64,000 nucleotides of DNA from Thamnaconus septentrionalis (Eukaryota; Chordata; Actinopteri; Tetraodontiformes; Monacanthidae), in assembly GCA_009823395.1 (NCBI GenBank), contig CM020504.1, positions 25,170,540-25,234,539 on the forward strand, read 5' to 3'. The position numbers and the translations under genes were made by a program. Under the pieces are notes generated by a model. It was given only the letters and a program-made list of their open reading frames with translations, made no database searches and had not been told where the DNA came from. Positions within the stretch are counted from its first letter, which is position 1. Each line of letters begins with the position of its first letter. Of the stretch, positions 1-13,714 are shown in pieces.

Positions 1-245
1 AGCGGCGGCGGCGGCGCGTCAGCGCAACGTGCTCGCCGCTCCGCCTCTGGCCGAGACACACCCCTGCATGCAGCGGGCATGTAATGAATGCACGGCCTCC
101 TCCTCCTCCTCCTCCTCCTCCTCCTCCTCATCCTCCTCCACCCCCCCCTCAGGGAGCTCTTTCTCACTTATCCAATCACATAAATAATCCTGTCCTGCTG
201 CAGCCAGGGCCACTGCAGAGAGCGTGTGTGCGCGTGTGTGCGCGC

Positions 246-277
<32 letters not shown>

Positions 278-368
278 GTGTGTTTGTTTACATTGATTTC
301 TCTCTCTCTACCTCTCTCTACCTCTCTCTCTCCCCTTCCTCCCTCCTCTCAGCCTGGCCTATATGATG

Positions 369-369
369 C

Positions 370-433
<64 letters not shown>

Positions 434-469
434 TGTTGAGTAGAGCTCTCTTCAGGGTTAAGATGAGGG

Positions 470-559
<90 letters not shown>
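369..559. repeat. (CA)n and (GT)n microsatellites in inverted arrangement
   Basis: An uninterrupted CA run at 369-430 is followed 42 bases later by a GT run at 473-559. As the two are complementary on the same strand, they form a long inverted repeat that can fold into a hairpin. Confidence 0.9.
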
Positions 560-560
<1 letters not shown>

Positions 561-1281
561 TATGATTAATTTGTCTCATTAGTGTCCTCTGAATCCTCCT
601 GATGCCGCCCCTCTCCTCCCTCGCCTTCATCTCTCCGCGCTCCATCCCTCCTCATCCCCTGGCGTCCATCATTTGCTCTTTACCTCTCTCTCTCTCTCTC
701 TCTCCCCCCCCTTCCTCCTTCACCTCCCCTCCCCCACTTCCTGCCCCCTCCCCCCTGGCCTCCGACGTGGCTTCCTTCCCCGCACCCCCTCCATCCACGT
801 CTTCCTGCCCTCGTCCATTCACCGCCTCCCCCCTCCCCCGCCCTCACTCCCACCCCTCCCCGCTCAGTCACTTCCTGCGATCTGCCTCCTCCCCATCCCC
901 CCACCCCTGCCCCTCCTTCTCCCTCATCATCTCCTTTCTCTCCTCAGCAGTATATCAACCATTTATAGTTCATCCATATTCATAACCTCCACCCCGCCTC
1001 CCCCCAGCGACATCCAGCAGCCAATCAGGGCGCTGGGTTTGTCGTCAGGGTCTGTGGGTGGACACCGGCTTGATGGGATGATCCTTGGAGAGATAGAGAA
1101 GCCTCCCAGCGTCGCCTCGTCTCACCAAGACTTTTCATCCCCTCTGTTTTTTTCCCCTCGCACATTTTGCAGTTCTAATCTTAGCAGCGCGCAAATATTT
1201 TGGGAAGGACCGGAAGAAAACGCTGGTGTAGAGAAGTGAAGGACTGGGCGAGGGAGTGGCGTCGAGGCGAGGAGAGAGGAC

Positions 1282-1353
1282 GAGGGTGAAGAGCACCCTG
1301 AGGGTGAAGAGCACCCTGAGGGTGAAGAGCACCCTGAGGGTGAAGAGCACCCT
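1282..1353. repeat. 18-bp minisatellite, four units
   Basis: Four near-perfect tandem copies of an 18-bp unit, GAGGGTGAAGAGCACCCT, lie inside the rab2a intron. Confidence 0.9.
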
Positions 1354-1441
1354 GAGGCCCCTCGGCCTATTTCAAACTGGCTGTCAAATGGAAGTTCAAG
1401 ACCTTCCTCTTTTTTTTTTTCAGTTCCAAACCTCTCAGCGG

Positions 1442-1599
1442 TAATTCTGGTCAAATCTCGTCCCACCAGATTCAACCAGAATTACTGCCTATGCACTTCG
1501 CGCCATTCAATGGAAACGCCTGCAAATCGCAGTTGCACTGAGTTGACATTTTAGAAGTACTGCTGCTATTTTGCGAGAAACTGCCATGGAAACGCCGCC
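1442..1599 (+). mobile_element. MITE fragment, GCTGCGTTTCC family (3' end)
   Basis: The 3' portion of the family described at 53158-53675 is recognised here. It has the block equivalent to CATTCAATGGAAACGCCTGC, then CAAATCGCAGTTG, a TATTTTGCGAGAAA segment and the terminal CATGGAAACGC. The 5' half is absent. Confidence 0.7.
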
Positions 1600-1658
1600 A
1601 GTGTTGGGATGTGAGGTGTGAGGTAGGAACCTCAGAGCAGCTCCCTGGAGGCAGACAC

Positions 1659-1698
<40 letters not shown>

Positions 1699-2920
1699 CA
1701 GTTGCCCAGGAAGCCTAATCCCACTTTATTGTCATCTTTGATCCTTGCAACGCTGTCAGTAAAGTGTGTGTGTGTCTGAGTGTGTGTGTGTGTGTGTGTC
1801 TGCCTTCATGCCTCCATCTTACTCTTGTAGCAACTGTTGGCTGGGGGGAAAGTCAGTGTGGACTGCAGGCTTCCTGCATCTTCTAACAAGGTCTTCAGTC
1901 TTCTAGAAGTTCCGAACCGGCGATGTTCAGTGGAGTGTTTGACTTCTCCGGCAGTCAGACGAGTGGGGGACTTTTATGTAGAGGATGGCAAAGTTACAGT
2001 AATGAAGTTAAAGACCAAATCTTCTCGGTGAAGTGCGTGTTGTGGCTGTTAAATGTCGAGAAGTTCCTCCGATTGTACGAAACACTTTGAGACGCCCTCG
2101 GTTGCGATTTAGCTCTGCACAAATAAAAATTGAAAGGTTGTCCTCCTTTTGTATAGCAAGTTCAATTCAGTTTGTATATTTGGGGGAAAAAATAGCATTC
2201 TAAATAAAAACCTAATGTTGTTTTACTTTTTCTCTGCCAGAAATTGATCAAACTGTCTCCTGATTTTCTTAATCACTCCAAGAAGAAAAGGAACAAATAA
2301 CAGGCCATGCGTGTTTGTGGTGTGTCACCATCATCATCCTCACGTACCTGGAGTCTGTGGGCAGCTCAGCCACAGCCGGCTGCTGTTCTGCTTCCTGCCG
2401 TTGAAGCTACAAGAAATGTCCAAATCAGGAAGGGATTGCACTGCCGTCCTCTGCGTGCATCTCTGTTTGTTTGTTTTTTTTCGTACTCGGCTTCCTTTTC
2501 ACTTCCCCTCCACTGTTGGGTCACCTTTCTGGCGCCACAATGCAAGAGCAACTGTCAGAGGGAAGCTCGGTGCGGCACAGTTGGCACTGTCGAAGTGAAG
2601 TGAAGCATCGTAGTGAGTGAGGGAGTCGTCGCTGGTGTTGAACTTTATTGATTTAATCATTGCTCTGTTGGGCTTTTTTTTTTTTTTTAGTACAAATACA
2701 CTTTTGTGGTACTTTGAATTTCTGGTTTCAGTTGCTGTCGGGTTGGAATTTGTCGAGATGTGGCAAAAAAAAAAAAAGTTTTGACTACACTGTGTGTCTG
2801 CAGGGTGTGTGTGGTTTGTTTTTTTTCGTTGTTGTTGCAAAGCGCGAGTTGTAAAAACCACACCAAACTATTTAAGCCGAACAATTTTCTACGTAACCGC
2901 ACAGTTCTAAGAGCGAATAA

Positions 2921-3439
<519 letters not shown>

Positions 3440-3772
3440 TAATAAATTCCTCACATCCCACAAGGTCTCAGTCACTCGGCAAGAAAACAAACACTCAGCC
3501 AGCCAGCCGGCAAGCTGTCTATCCAGCCAGCCAGCCAGCCAGTCAGTAAGTTTGCGAGCCAGTCGACCAGATGGTTATCTCCTCCGTGGAACACTCGCTC
3601 AAAGAAAGAAGGAAAGTCAGGAGCCTGTCAGCAAGTATGCACTTGTCAGCAAGTGTTAGTCATGTGGCTTCCTCATGAAAACTGCACTTTACGTGACGAG
3701 GGCGACGTGCGTCGCCTGCGCTGCCGCCTTGACGCTGCCTTCAGGAAGTTCTCCGTCCACGCAGCCTCTCGA

Positions 3773-4223
3773 GCTGCGCCCCATGATCCTTAGAATTGCT
3801 GCAAGCCTGAATATGGCCATAAAAAGTGGTGATGGGAACGGCTCCACTTGGAAAAACCTCAGAAAAATATGGCTCATCGCTCTCGTGAGGTCCACATATC
3901 GCAGAAGCGTCATGGAAACACTTTTTTCAAATTTACACGTCAGCGAACGTGACGTACGAGGTCACGTGACCAGTTCGCTGTCCCGTCACAACGGCGCGTT
4001 ATGATTGGACGGAGGAGGAGACGGAATATTTTTTTTTTTACAAGTCATCAAAGAGAAAAATAGAACAACCAGTCTGGACAGCAAACAAAAGCAAGTGTGA
4101 TTCTTTTATGATGAGAATTGCGGCTTCTGCTGCACTTCACACCATTCAGTGTCAACCCCTGCAAATCGCAGTTGTACTGTGTCGAAATTTTCAAAGTATG
4201 GCGTTTATTTTGCGAAACGCAGC
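3773..4223 (+). mobile_element. MITE, GCTGCGTTTCC family, nearly full length
   Basis: Starts GCTGCGCCCCATGATCC and ends TTTATTTTGCGAAACGCAGC, so the terminal inverted repeats are recognisable though decayed. Internal landmarks shared with other copies are AATATGGCCATAAAAA, TCACGTGACCAG, GGACGGAGGAGGAGACGG and CAAATCGCAGTTG. No coding capacity. Confidence 0.8.
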
Positions 4224-5427
4224 TCGAGTCGTTGCCCTGCGTTTGGACCAGGAAGCCGCTGGGAACCGTTGAGTGGCCAAGAATTAGAAATGAAAATAAA
4301 AAAATAAAACGTAATGAAAACACAGCAAACGGAGCATTGGCCAAAACGAAGCCAAAAAAAAAATCCAAAGGAGTTCAAATATTTGCTGCAGCTGCACGGG
4401 ATCTTTTGCCCTAATACATAAATTAGCATCGGCTACAGAGGAAAGCGCACGACCCTGCAGCCGCTGAGCGGTGCCTGAAGCACCATCATGGCAATCCTCC
4501 GACAATCACTGTCGCTTATTTCTTCGTGCTGTATTTCCATTCACCATAACGCTGAGGAATGGGCCCTAATGCTTTTCCAATAGTTGCTTTTTAAAGGCAA
4601 GTGAACAAAGGGAAGAAAACACCTCCTGATTATTATGAGTGATGAAGTCAACCTTCTTTTTGCTCTTTAGTCTGGCCTGAGGAGGCAGTACCTCTTAAAT
4701 ATGAATGAAAAAAATAAGGAAATGGCTTAATACAGCTTAATGCACGAGGCTGAACATTGACGCTAACATTAGCAGCAGTTGAGGCAGTCGTATGAGTAGA
4801 CAGAAAGATTCTCCTGGCTGATCTTGGCGTCAAGCACACGGTTTAAAATGTCTTTCAAAGACAGAAGTCAGCAGCAGTGCAGCCAGGCAGCCGCTGATAC
4901 CTCGTGGCCGCCGGGTTGCCAGGCTGGAGCCCTGCGTGTGGGGGGGGGGACTGTGTGATTGGCTGGACCAAACACACACGGCCACACGCAAAAAGAAAAA
5001 CTATCTGCACACGGTTGTGGGAAGCGTGAATGAGCGCGCGCACACACACACACACACACACAGAGCAAACACGATGACACCAGGCAGCAGAACCGCTGAC
5101 TGCACATCTGCAACATGGCCTCCCAGGCAGCGCGGCCCCTCCCCCACCACACCCCCCATTTCATAAACCTGGGCCACATGCTGGTGGGCTGCCTGCCCTC
5201 TGCACCGTGCACCGCCGCTGCACTCTGCAAATGGCTGCTGGCTGTGAGCTGTGCGCACGAAGGCCGACTGGGTGGCAGAAGCGAGCCTGCAGTCTGGAGC
5301 CTCCAGGGTCAAAATGCCCTCGGCTGCTCCGTCAGGGACAAACCAGTGGATAGAACACAACGCCGCTTTCCCCCCTCCCGGTCTGAGCCGCGTCAGCGTT
5401 GTCGCACAACCTGCACCTCTAGATGTT

Positions 5428-5523
5428 TTTGACGTTACTATTAGTGACGTCAACAATGAATCGACTATCGATTAATTGCCAATTAAGAATTTAATCGATT
5501 AAATTCAATTAGTCGCAATGAAT
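5428..5523. mobile_element. Fragment of an ATCGATTAAT-rich MITE
   Basis: Contains ATCGATTAATTG and TTTAATCGATTAAATTCAAT, matching the ends of the larger copies at 24799-25210 and 58627-59030. Confidence 0.55.
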
Positions 5524-5877
5524 TGAACATTTTTTTTTTTAACACCGGTAATTCATTTCATTATAACAGTGGAGTGGCAGGAGAGAGCACTGAACAACAC
5601 AACTGGAGACCGTCTCAAAGTTTCATAGTTGTGAACTGCTGTGTTCCATGTGTAGCTCCAGTTTGTCTTGCAGTGGAAAGTTACACTCAATATTCAAATG
5701 AGTTCAACTGTCAAGCTGTAGCCATCTGCAAGGATCTCTTTCCTGCTGTAATAATCACGAGAAAAAAAAAAGCTGTAAATGGCTGAATAGCTGCTCACGA
5801 TAAACTCTAACCAGCCACTCAACCTACACCAGCAGTCAACAGTTCGGACGGCCACATGAATCGAACGTCTTTTCTTT

Positions 5878-6045
5878 CATTCCCATGACTGTTGGCAGTG
5901 CAGTTTCCCACTGAAGGCATCAAAACTGCGTATGAACACACATGGAATTATGGAGGAAACGGTGCAAGTGTCAAATAACTCTTGAAGGTGTTTTCCATGT
6001 TCCATATATCTTGCTGATATATTTGATGTCTTCAGTATCTGGACA
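5878..6045 (+). mobile_element. Fragment related to the MITE at 61331-61653
   Basis: Shares CATGACTGTTG, AAGGCATCAAAACT, ATGAACACA and ATATATCTTGCTGATAT-like blocks in the same order as the intact element at 61331-61653. The termini are missing. Confidence 0.55.
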
Positions 6046-6100
6046 GAAAGATCAGAAAACCCAGCTTGAGGTGTCCAGACCTCTGCCTGCTGGGGCAGAG

Positions 6101-6172
6101 CAGTGGTAACTCCAGCCCAGTGGTAACTCCAGCCCAGTGGTAACTCCAGCCCAGTGGTAACTCCAGCCCAGT
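6101..6172. repeat. 18-bp minisatellite, four units
   Basis: Four tandem copies of CAGTGGTAACTCCAGCCC. Confidence 0.9.
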
Positions 6173-6461
6173 TGGAACTTCTCTTCCTTTCCCGGCGAGC
6201 TTTACACACACTTCCCTCCTCGGCCGCCGCGCCAGACGTCAGCGCTGACGTAAATCGGCCGGCAGACCCGGAGCGGTGCCGGTCCAGAACCGCCTGGTCC
6301 CGCACCGCTCAGACTTGCACGCGCCCGACCAAACATTTACACACGTTTGTAAATTCAGGCAGCCGCTGGAGTTCATAAACACAACCATGTGTGCGACGTC
6401 CGCCTGGTTTTGGTTTCCAGCCCTCGAGCCGAGCCAGGCAGTCAGACGGTCCTCGAAGTGG

Positions 6462-6504
<43 letters not shown>

Positions 6505-7184
6505 GGACAGCCAGCCAGCGATTTTGTTATTAGTAAGAGTAAGACGGAGCGAAGGCAGGCAGGCGGGCCAGGCAGCCAAACCACATCAGCTGACTGGCTG
6601 CGAGAAACAGAGAGGGGGAAGCCCCACTAGAAATGTTGGCAGCCACTATGAGAAAACACTCACACACTCTCACACACACACTCACACACACACACACACA
6701 CATGGCCTCGGCTCAATAAATGTGATTTAAAGGCATACAGTGTTTCCCAGAGGCAGCGCTGCTACTGAGTGCAGGAGGGGGAGTTGCACTGAGAGGCCGA
6801 GGAATAAATATACCCAGGGAGGGAGGGAGAGTCCACACACACACACACACACACACACAGGGGGAGGGAGATGAAAGAGGGAGTCTCTCTACCTCCCACC
6901 TGTCTGCCTCTCGCCTCCTCTTTTTTTTAAGTGCTTCTCTTCTTTCTTTCCCTCCCGCCTCCTTCGCCGCCGCCGCCGCTGTTTCCTCCTCCTGCCTTTG
7001 TGCAGCTACGCCGCCGCCGCCGCACCTGTTGCTGCCTCTATGATGTGATCTAATGGGAGGGAGCCCCCCCCCCCCCAGGCAGTGTTAATCTGGCCGCAAA
7101 GCACCGACACACTGGTTCAGGAGGAGCCAACAAGTGGGCAGAAGGAGGGAGAGGAAGGAAGAGAAGACATGAGTCGGCGTCGGT

Positions 7185-7440
7185 GTCGGTCACGTGACCC
7201 TGCAGACATATTGTTATTATACACGCCGTGACTGCAAACTGGCGTCCTCACCGAGGAGTTTATGTTTACGTTTGGACGGAGGAGGGGATGGAAGCAAACA
7301 AACAAACAAACAAACAGAAGCAGACGTGATTCTTAGAACGACGGCTTGTGATCTTCACACCCGCCAACCGCAGTTGTACTTTGTGAAAAATTATCAAAAT
7401 GTCGCTTTTATTTTGTGGAAAAACTCCAGTGGAAGCCAGT
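7185..7440 (+). mobile_element. MITE fragment, GCTGCGTTTCC family
   Basis: Starts within the GGTCACGTGACC core, continues through TTTGGACGGAGGAGGGGATGG and CCGCAGTTGTACTTTGTG, and ends in a degenerate TTTTATTTTGTGGAAAAACTCC arm. The 5' half is missing. Confidence 0.6.
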
Positions 7441-7618
7441 GAAAACTGTTCACTGAGCGAGAATTAGTCCAAATGAAAGCACAGCGGACGGAGCGCCGGC
7501 CAAAGCCAAACCAAAAATCAACAGGAGTTCCAATATTTGCTGCGGCTGCGCGTGATTTTGCCTGAAGAGTCGAAGTTTCTGAAATGTGGCTTTTTGTTTT
7601 GCTAGAAGCTGTCACTGA

Positions 7619-7765
<147 letters not shown>

Positions 7766-7938
7766 AGGCCCCAGCCACTCCTCCTCCTCCTCCTCTTCCT
7801 CCCTCGTCCTCCTCCTCCTCCTCCTCCTCCTCTTCCTCATTGCCCTCTCCAGTCCTCCCCTGCGTTTCTACAGAACTGTCCAGGCTCACTAACAGTTTGT
7901 TCACCTTCCTCTCCACACCTCCATGCGTTCATCCATTG

Positions 7939-7942
<4 letters not shown>

Positions 7943-8028
<86 letters not shown>
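7943..8028. repeat. (TC)n microsatellite in the rab2a 3' UTR
   Basis: An almost pure TC dinucleotide run of about 85 bases lies less than 200 bases after the stop codon. Confidence 0.9.
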
Positions 8029-8033
<5 letters not shown>

Positions 8034-8825
8034 TTTTTTTCTCCTTCTTTTTCCTTTTTTTTTTTACATCTCCTCACTCGACCTTCGACCCAGGTCGGCG
8101 CCACTCGCTCCAAAAACACCTTCTTTTTTTTTCCCGCGGCTCGTCTTTGGGGTTTCTTGCTTTTCCGTTTAAAAAAAAAAACAAAAAAAAAAGCCGATGT
8201 TTTCCGCTCCGTCGCTAAAAACGAGAAAGAGCAGAGCGCCCGACGTCTCGCTCCTGCGCTCCCATCCCGCCACGGTAGAGAGAGAGAGAGAGCTGCGTGC
8301 TGAGCGCTGGGCCCGCTCCGGTCCTCCAGGTCGGTGCAGGATCTCCGCTCCAGACGAAGAGACGCTGGTAGCGACTGACTGGACCGACCGACCGACCGAC
8401 CGACCGACCGACCGACTGGAACTCAGCGGGTCCCCCTGCTGTTGTGTCTCAACACACACCTGCGCGCGTGCCGCCACCGAGAGCAGCGCGGTGTGGCAGT
8501 CGGTGTCCTCGCTGTGTATAATAGGGACGATATAGTTATTCCACTATGTCACTTTGTAAGGTGTATAGAAGGCATTCAAACCACTCTGTATTTTCTGTCC
8601 ATAAAAGCAAAGTGCAAACTCTGTCGTTTTGTGCTTCCTGTTCCTCTTTTGTGGTTTTTTTTGTTTTTTGTTTTGTTTTTTGCTTTGTTTTTTGGGGCCA
8701 TGCTGTTCTGTTCTCTCTCTGTCCCTGCGTCCTTTTTATTGACCTGCAGATGATTTGTATTTAATGAAACACTACAAAGTGGTCGTGGCTTAAAAAAAAA
8801 GGTGTTTTAAATTGGCTGGGGAGCG

Positions 8826-8831
8826 AATAAA
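8826..8831 (+). promoter_or_regulatory. rab2a: Possible proximal polyadenylation signal of rab2a
   Basis: Canonical AATAAA about 1.06 kb after the stop codon. Use of this site would give a short 3' UTR isoform. Confidence 0.4.
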
Positions 8832-10325
8832 ATACCAAACTGTTGTGAGTGTGCGAGCGGATCCTTCTTGGGGACGATGTCGACGCTGGGCGGCCCAAGA
8901 AAAAAAGAAAAATCCAGATTGAAGGGCGGTAGAGCAGCAGCAGCCACGAGGAAGCCAGTTAGTAAGAAGACAGAAAACATTTAGTCTGTTTTTTTTTTCT
9001 TTGTTCACGATATTTATGGGGCACGTTTCTGTGTATATATGGCTCTTTAGGTATCCATAGCTTCTTTTTTAATGATTATTCTTTTGGCTTCACCTTCAAC
9101 AGGTGAAGCTTGGCCTGTTGTTGTAGCGGGGCGGCAGTAGAAAAAGGAGGCCTTTTTTTTTTTTCAGCCCCAAGCTGCTTTTTAACATTTGAAATAATAC
9201 CCAATTAAACCCAGCGGCGCAGAGGCGCCCTGTTGCATGGCGCCCGCCGCTGCCCTTTCTTTTAAATGACGAGTTTGAATGATAAGAAGCTGTTGGCGGG
9301 AGCGCACGGCGGCTCCGAGGGTCCCCGGTGGAGGACGGACTCCAAGTGGAAATGTCACCGCGCCGCCTTTTTGAAGCCGAGACTCCCAGTACGAGTTGGC
9401 CGCCTGATCTACGACGCAGCCAGTTGAGGGCTTGTGGATGGCTGCTGCCATCTTGTTTTGTTTCCTTTTAGTTTCCCTCTCTTCTCTTCGGAATAGCCCG
9501 ACGTAACGGACTCCATTCTACACTTCTGGTCCTGGGTTTTTTCTTTTTTTACATATGATTTGTATTTATCTTGCGTATCGCTCATCCTCTCATCCTCTCA
9601 TCCTGGCTCCTCTCTCTCCCTCGCAGCTTCTTCACTCACTTCAAAATGCCAAATTATTGTGTTTACCTGAGTTCTGTCGATGAAAACGAGGGAAAAAAAC
9701 AAAACAAAACAAAACCTGACGGGAATCTCGAGGGAATGGCGTCCCGAGATCAGCTGTCTGCCTTAACTTGCGCCCCCCTCCCCCGACGACCCGACCCGAC
9801 CCGACCCGACGGAGAGATATGGATATCGATATTTGGCATTGATGTTGAATTCACGCTTAATCCACCAGATTTGCGTTTTGACGAGCTCGACGGCGGCGGC
9901 GGCGGCGGCGTTCCCCGGTGCGTTCGCTGTCCAAACAGGCCGGCTTTGACTCTAAATTGGGGCATTTGACACGAATCCAAACCTGCGTTGCGTCGCGGCG
10001 ACACCTTCGCTTCCCTTCCCCCCACCCCCACCTCACCCCCCCCCCTCCATGCACACACACAGCCCAGCCTGTATGCAATATATGCACGCGTGCACACGCC
10101 AGCGGGCCATGCGTGCATATATTCCTCTTCACTGAAGCAGACTGTCTCCTCTCCCGCCTCACTGTATCACTCTTCTGGGGAGTTTGTAGGTTGCTGTTTG
10201 TTTTTTTTCCCAACGGTCGGGAGTGAATCTGTTGCCCTCTGCAGTATGTTCTTTTTTTTTTTTTCTAGATATATTCAGACAGATATTAATATTATTATAA
10301 TTATTCTTTGTAAAGCATAATGTAG

Positions 10326-10366
<41 letters not shown>

Positions 10367-10532
10367 TCCAGAGGGGGGGAGGATTAAGCCAAACCTTACG
10401 CATCTATCTATCTATGGATTGATCTATCTATCTTATCTATGTGGCCCTCCTCTCTCGCTCCTCCTGCCTCTCCTCCTGCCTCCTGCTCCTCCTGCTCCTC
10501 AACGTTATTTGCTGTGTTTGTTCTTTGGAAAA

Positions 10533-10586
10533 AATAAAACTTAAAAAAGGAAAAATGAAAATGCTATCACAATAAACTACAATAAA
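10533..10586 (+). promoter_or_regulatory. rab2a: Clustered distal polyadenylation signals of rab2a
   Basis: Three AATAAA hexamers at 10533-10538, 10571-10576 and 10581-10586 lie in an A-rich stretch with GT-rich sequence 70-110 bases downstream. This is the most convincing transcript end in the region. Confidence 0.55.
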
Positions 10587-11287
10587 ACATTCTAAACTCT
10601 ACACCTGTCATTTGCTTCTGGTGGACGTAGCATCACGGCGATGGGGAAGAGAATACAGTGCTTGTGTTGTTTGTTGGGTTGTGCTGCTGTTTCCCCACCA
10701 GGTCTCGGTTCTCCTGACAACTTTTTCCTCTGTGGAAGCAGCAATGGGTCTTCACGGTCTTCTTGTGCTCTATCTGATTACTTCATTAAAACCAACAGGC
10801 AAGGACTGGCACCTTCTTGGTTCCGTGCTGCTCGACATTCAGCGGTGGAGGAGAATGAAATCTCCCCCCCCCCGTGAAGGTCAGCTTGACTGAGCGCCAG
10901 CGTAATGAATGAAACATTTTTTTTATATATATATATATAAGTCGTCCGCCATCAAGGTTTGAAGGTTTGTGTGCCCCGTGTGAAAAATACCTCATTTGTT
11001 ACTTTCTGAACATGCTGGATGTTTTCCAGTCCTAAGAAAAGACTGTGAGAGACGAGACCAAAAGAATTGGCTGTGTAATTAACCCAGCATGGCCGCCGCA
11101 CTGTAGTACAGGACTCAAAATTTAAATAGAAAAAAATAAATAAATAAAAACCTGTATGTGACCTTTAACCCCTTCCAAGCAACACTGCAAGGTTGACTTA
11201 CAGAGTGACTGTATGGAGCGTTTAGTTAAGCCTTTACTTAATGTGTTATCAGGAGAATGCTAAACTGCTAACGAGGCCGTAGCCGCC

Positions 11288-11658
11288 CAGGGGTGGGCCA
11301 ACTTTTTCACTGTGGGTTGTAAAATGTGCCAGAGGAGCCGGAGCAGCAGCAGCAGCAGCAGCAGATGGATGGAGTGTGTTGGTGAGCCACCTCATAGGAG
11401 GAAACAATCCATCATGAGATACTGTACGGAGAAAACATGTTGCTTTAATGTCAATGGAAAAATGAACCAAAGCAAAGTTACAACAAATCGGTGTCTTTGA
11501 AGCCCCACGGTGTTCAGATCTTCACTGGAAAATGGATGAAACGCAGTTATTTTATAACTTATTGACTATTAGTATCATTTCCTCTAAGTTCTGCGGGCCA
11601 GATTAAAAAGCCTAACGGGCTGCATATGGCCCCCCGAGCCGTAGTTTGCCCAAGTCTG
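11288..11658 (+). mobile_element. Non-autonomous hAT-type repeat, CAGGGGTGGGC family
   Basis: Begins CAGGGGTGGGCCAACTTTTT and ends GCCGTAGTTTGCCCAAGTCTG, an imperfect inverted copy of the start. The interior has (AGC)n, ATGGATGGAGTGTGTTGG and ACATGTTGCTTTAATGTC blocks that recur at 18643-19015. No transposase frame. Confidence 0.75.
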
Positions 11659-13419
11659 TGGTTGATGTGGCTGTGCCGTCTTTACAGTGACTCTACTTGC
11701 TTCGCCGAGGCAACACCGACGTCTCCGTCGTCGTGTTTTCTTTGTCGGCCCTTAAAAAAAAAACTGCCGAACTTCTTTCGCGTGCCTTCGCATGTTTTTC
11801 AGTTCTACGTCAAATTTATCTTCAATGTGTAGCGATGACCAGCAGGAGCAAATTGAAGTCTAAATATTTGTATGTTTGATATGAGAAATTATAATTATTC
11901 TAATAATAATTACAGTCTTTAGATTGGATTTATTTTTTGAGGGTTTTTTTTAAGACCTGTAAATGAAAGTTTTACACTTTTTCCTTTTTTTAAGAACAAT
12001 GCAGGGATACAATATACTGTCATATTTGGGATGTATTGTTTGGAATTTCCCTGCTATCATACATAGATAGAAATTCAATTTGAACTGCCCGTTGTGAAAT
12101 ATTTTTTTGGGAGTGGTTTTGCCACCATTGTAGGAGATCAGTTTCACAGCTCTACGTTTTGACAACACTGCAGGAAAGGAATGTACGTGACGCCATTCCT
12201 GAAGGCTGGGCTTCATGTGCCAGTGCGCTGCCAGTGTGAAGCCGCATGAACAGTCAACATGTCATGGTTGTGCTCCAATTAAGAACAAAGCAAAGTCTTT
12301 AGTAGCCCACAGTCATGTCACGATGACGATGTGGCCAAACAGGAATTCAACAAGAATTTGCCAAACTGATCAACGTTGTTTGGATGTCAGGCATTTCAAT
12401 AATCAGGCATTTCAATTTTCGTTGTCATGTACGACACGAGTTCAGAGTGAGAGGCCCGTCACCGTGTCCCACCGCAGACCTCACGGCGCTCTTCTGTACC
12501 GCAGAGAGGATTTCCACCAGAGGCTCCGCCCACGTCCTCAGCAGCTTCTTCACACACAAGAGGACATTTGATGACCTCGCTGAGATCTCAGAAAAAGAAC
12601 CAGGAGAGGAACCAGGAGAAGCTTGAGTTTTGTATGGCACGTTGAGTCAGTTGAGAATAATTATGTCATAACCTTAAATTTCATTCAATTTCATCTCTTT
12701 TTTTTTTTAAATGTGCGCAGTAATGACGGAGTGCTGGTGCTTTTTTTTAATATGGTTGTTTTCTGTATCCACAGGGTGGAATTCATATCCTCTCATACCT
12801 TTTTGCCCATTTCACATTTCAGATCTGCGCGACCAACCCTACTGATGTCCAGGTACGAGCCCCACTTGAATAAATGTACAAAGAAACCTTCAGTCGGTGG
12901 TTGAAAGTGTTTGTTACAGGCTGCTGCATGGGTCGCAAGTTAACTAATATACCTCAACAAAGCTATTTATCAGTTTTACCAAATACGTTGACTAGGAATT
13001 GTGCATGGATAAACTGTAACTGTAAATACTTTTGTTTGTCTTTGAAAACCAAACTATTTTAGTGCCCAGAAGGTGCATTTTATGGGTCTGCTACTTACTT
13101 TGTATTGGTTAGACTGTTTCACTTTCCACATCTGCACTTTGAACGTGGAAATCGCGCAGCAATAACATACCCACAGATTTGACAATAATAAACCCAGACA
13201 TGATGTTTGCGCTCACGGATTACCCAACTCAAACAAGTTTCAGGTCTCCACACGCTGAATTTCAAAATATTCTGCAAATGTGCTGAAAGCCGAGGCGCTA
13301 TAGGAAGGAGGTGTGTCTGAAAGTCTCCAGGAATCACTTCCCAGAAATGCAAAACATCCATCGTTTATGAGGAGGGTTGGTGGGGGTGGCTCATACCAAC
13401 GTGGAGGAGGCGTGTAGAT

Positions 13420-13714
13420 CAGGCGTGGTGGGCAAACTACGGCCCAGGGCCCATATGTGGCCCGTTCAGCTTTTTAATCCGCAGAATTTGAAGAAATTCT
13501 ATTAATAGTAACTCATTAAAAAAAAAGCTGCATTTCATCGATTTTCTCAGTGCTTTCAGAGTCGTTTCAATAAAGAGCTAAACACCGTGAGGCTTCAAAG
13601 ACATCGGTTTTGTTGTAATTTTGCTTGAGTTCTTTTTTTTTTTTTTGACTTTATAAAAAAATAATATATCGAATCCATTGTGGCCCCGCCAGTCAAAACG
13701 TTTGCCCATCCCTG
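13420..13714. mobile_element. Non-autonomous hAT-type repeat with possible 8-bp target duplication
   Basis: Starts CAGGCGTGGTGGGCAAACTA and ends CGTTTGCCCATCCCTG. The flanking 8-mers GTGTAGAT and ATGCAGAT match at six of eight positions, as expected for an aged hAT insertion. It runs in the opposite orientation to the copy at 11288. Confidence 0.75.

Larger units (their letters stand above)
7766..10605 (+). other. rab2a: rab2a 3' UTR (extent inferred)
   Basis: Follows the stop codon without any further recognisable coding exon. It contains a (CTC)n and (TC)n stretch at about 7780-8028, a (GACC)n run near 8380-8414, poly-T and poly-A tracts, and a (GT)n run near 10327-10365. Several AATAAA hexamers end the region, with a GT-rich stretch at about 10655-10695 that could be a downstream element. 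The long 3' UTR fits the family; the exact ends are inferred. Confidence 0.6.
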
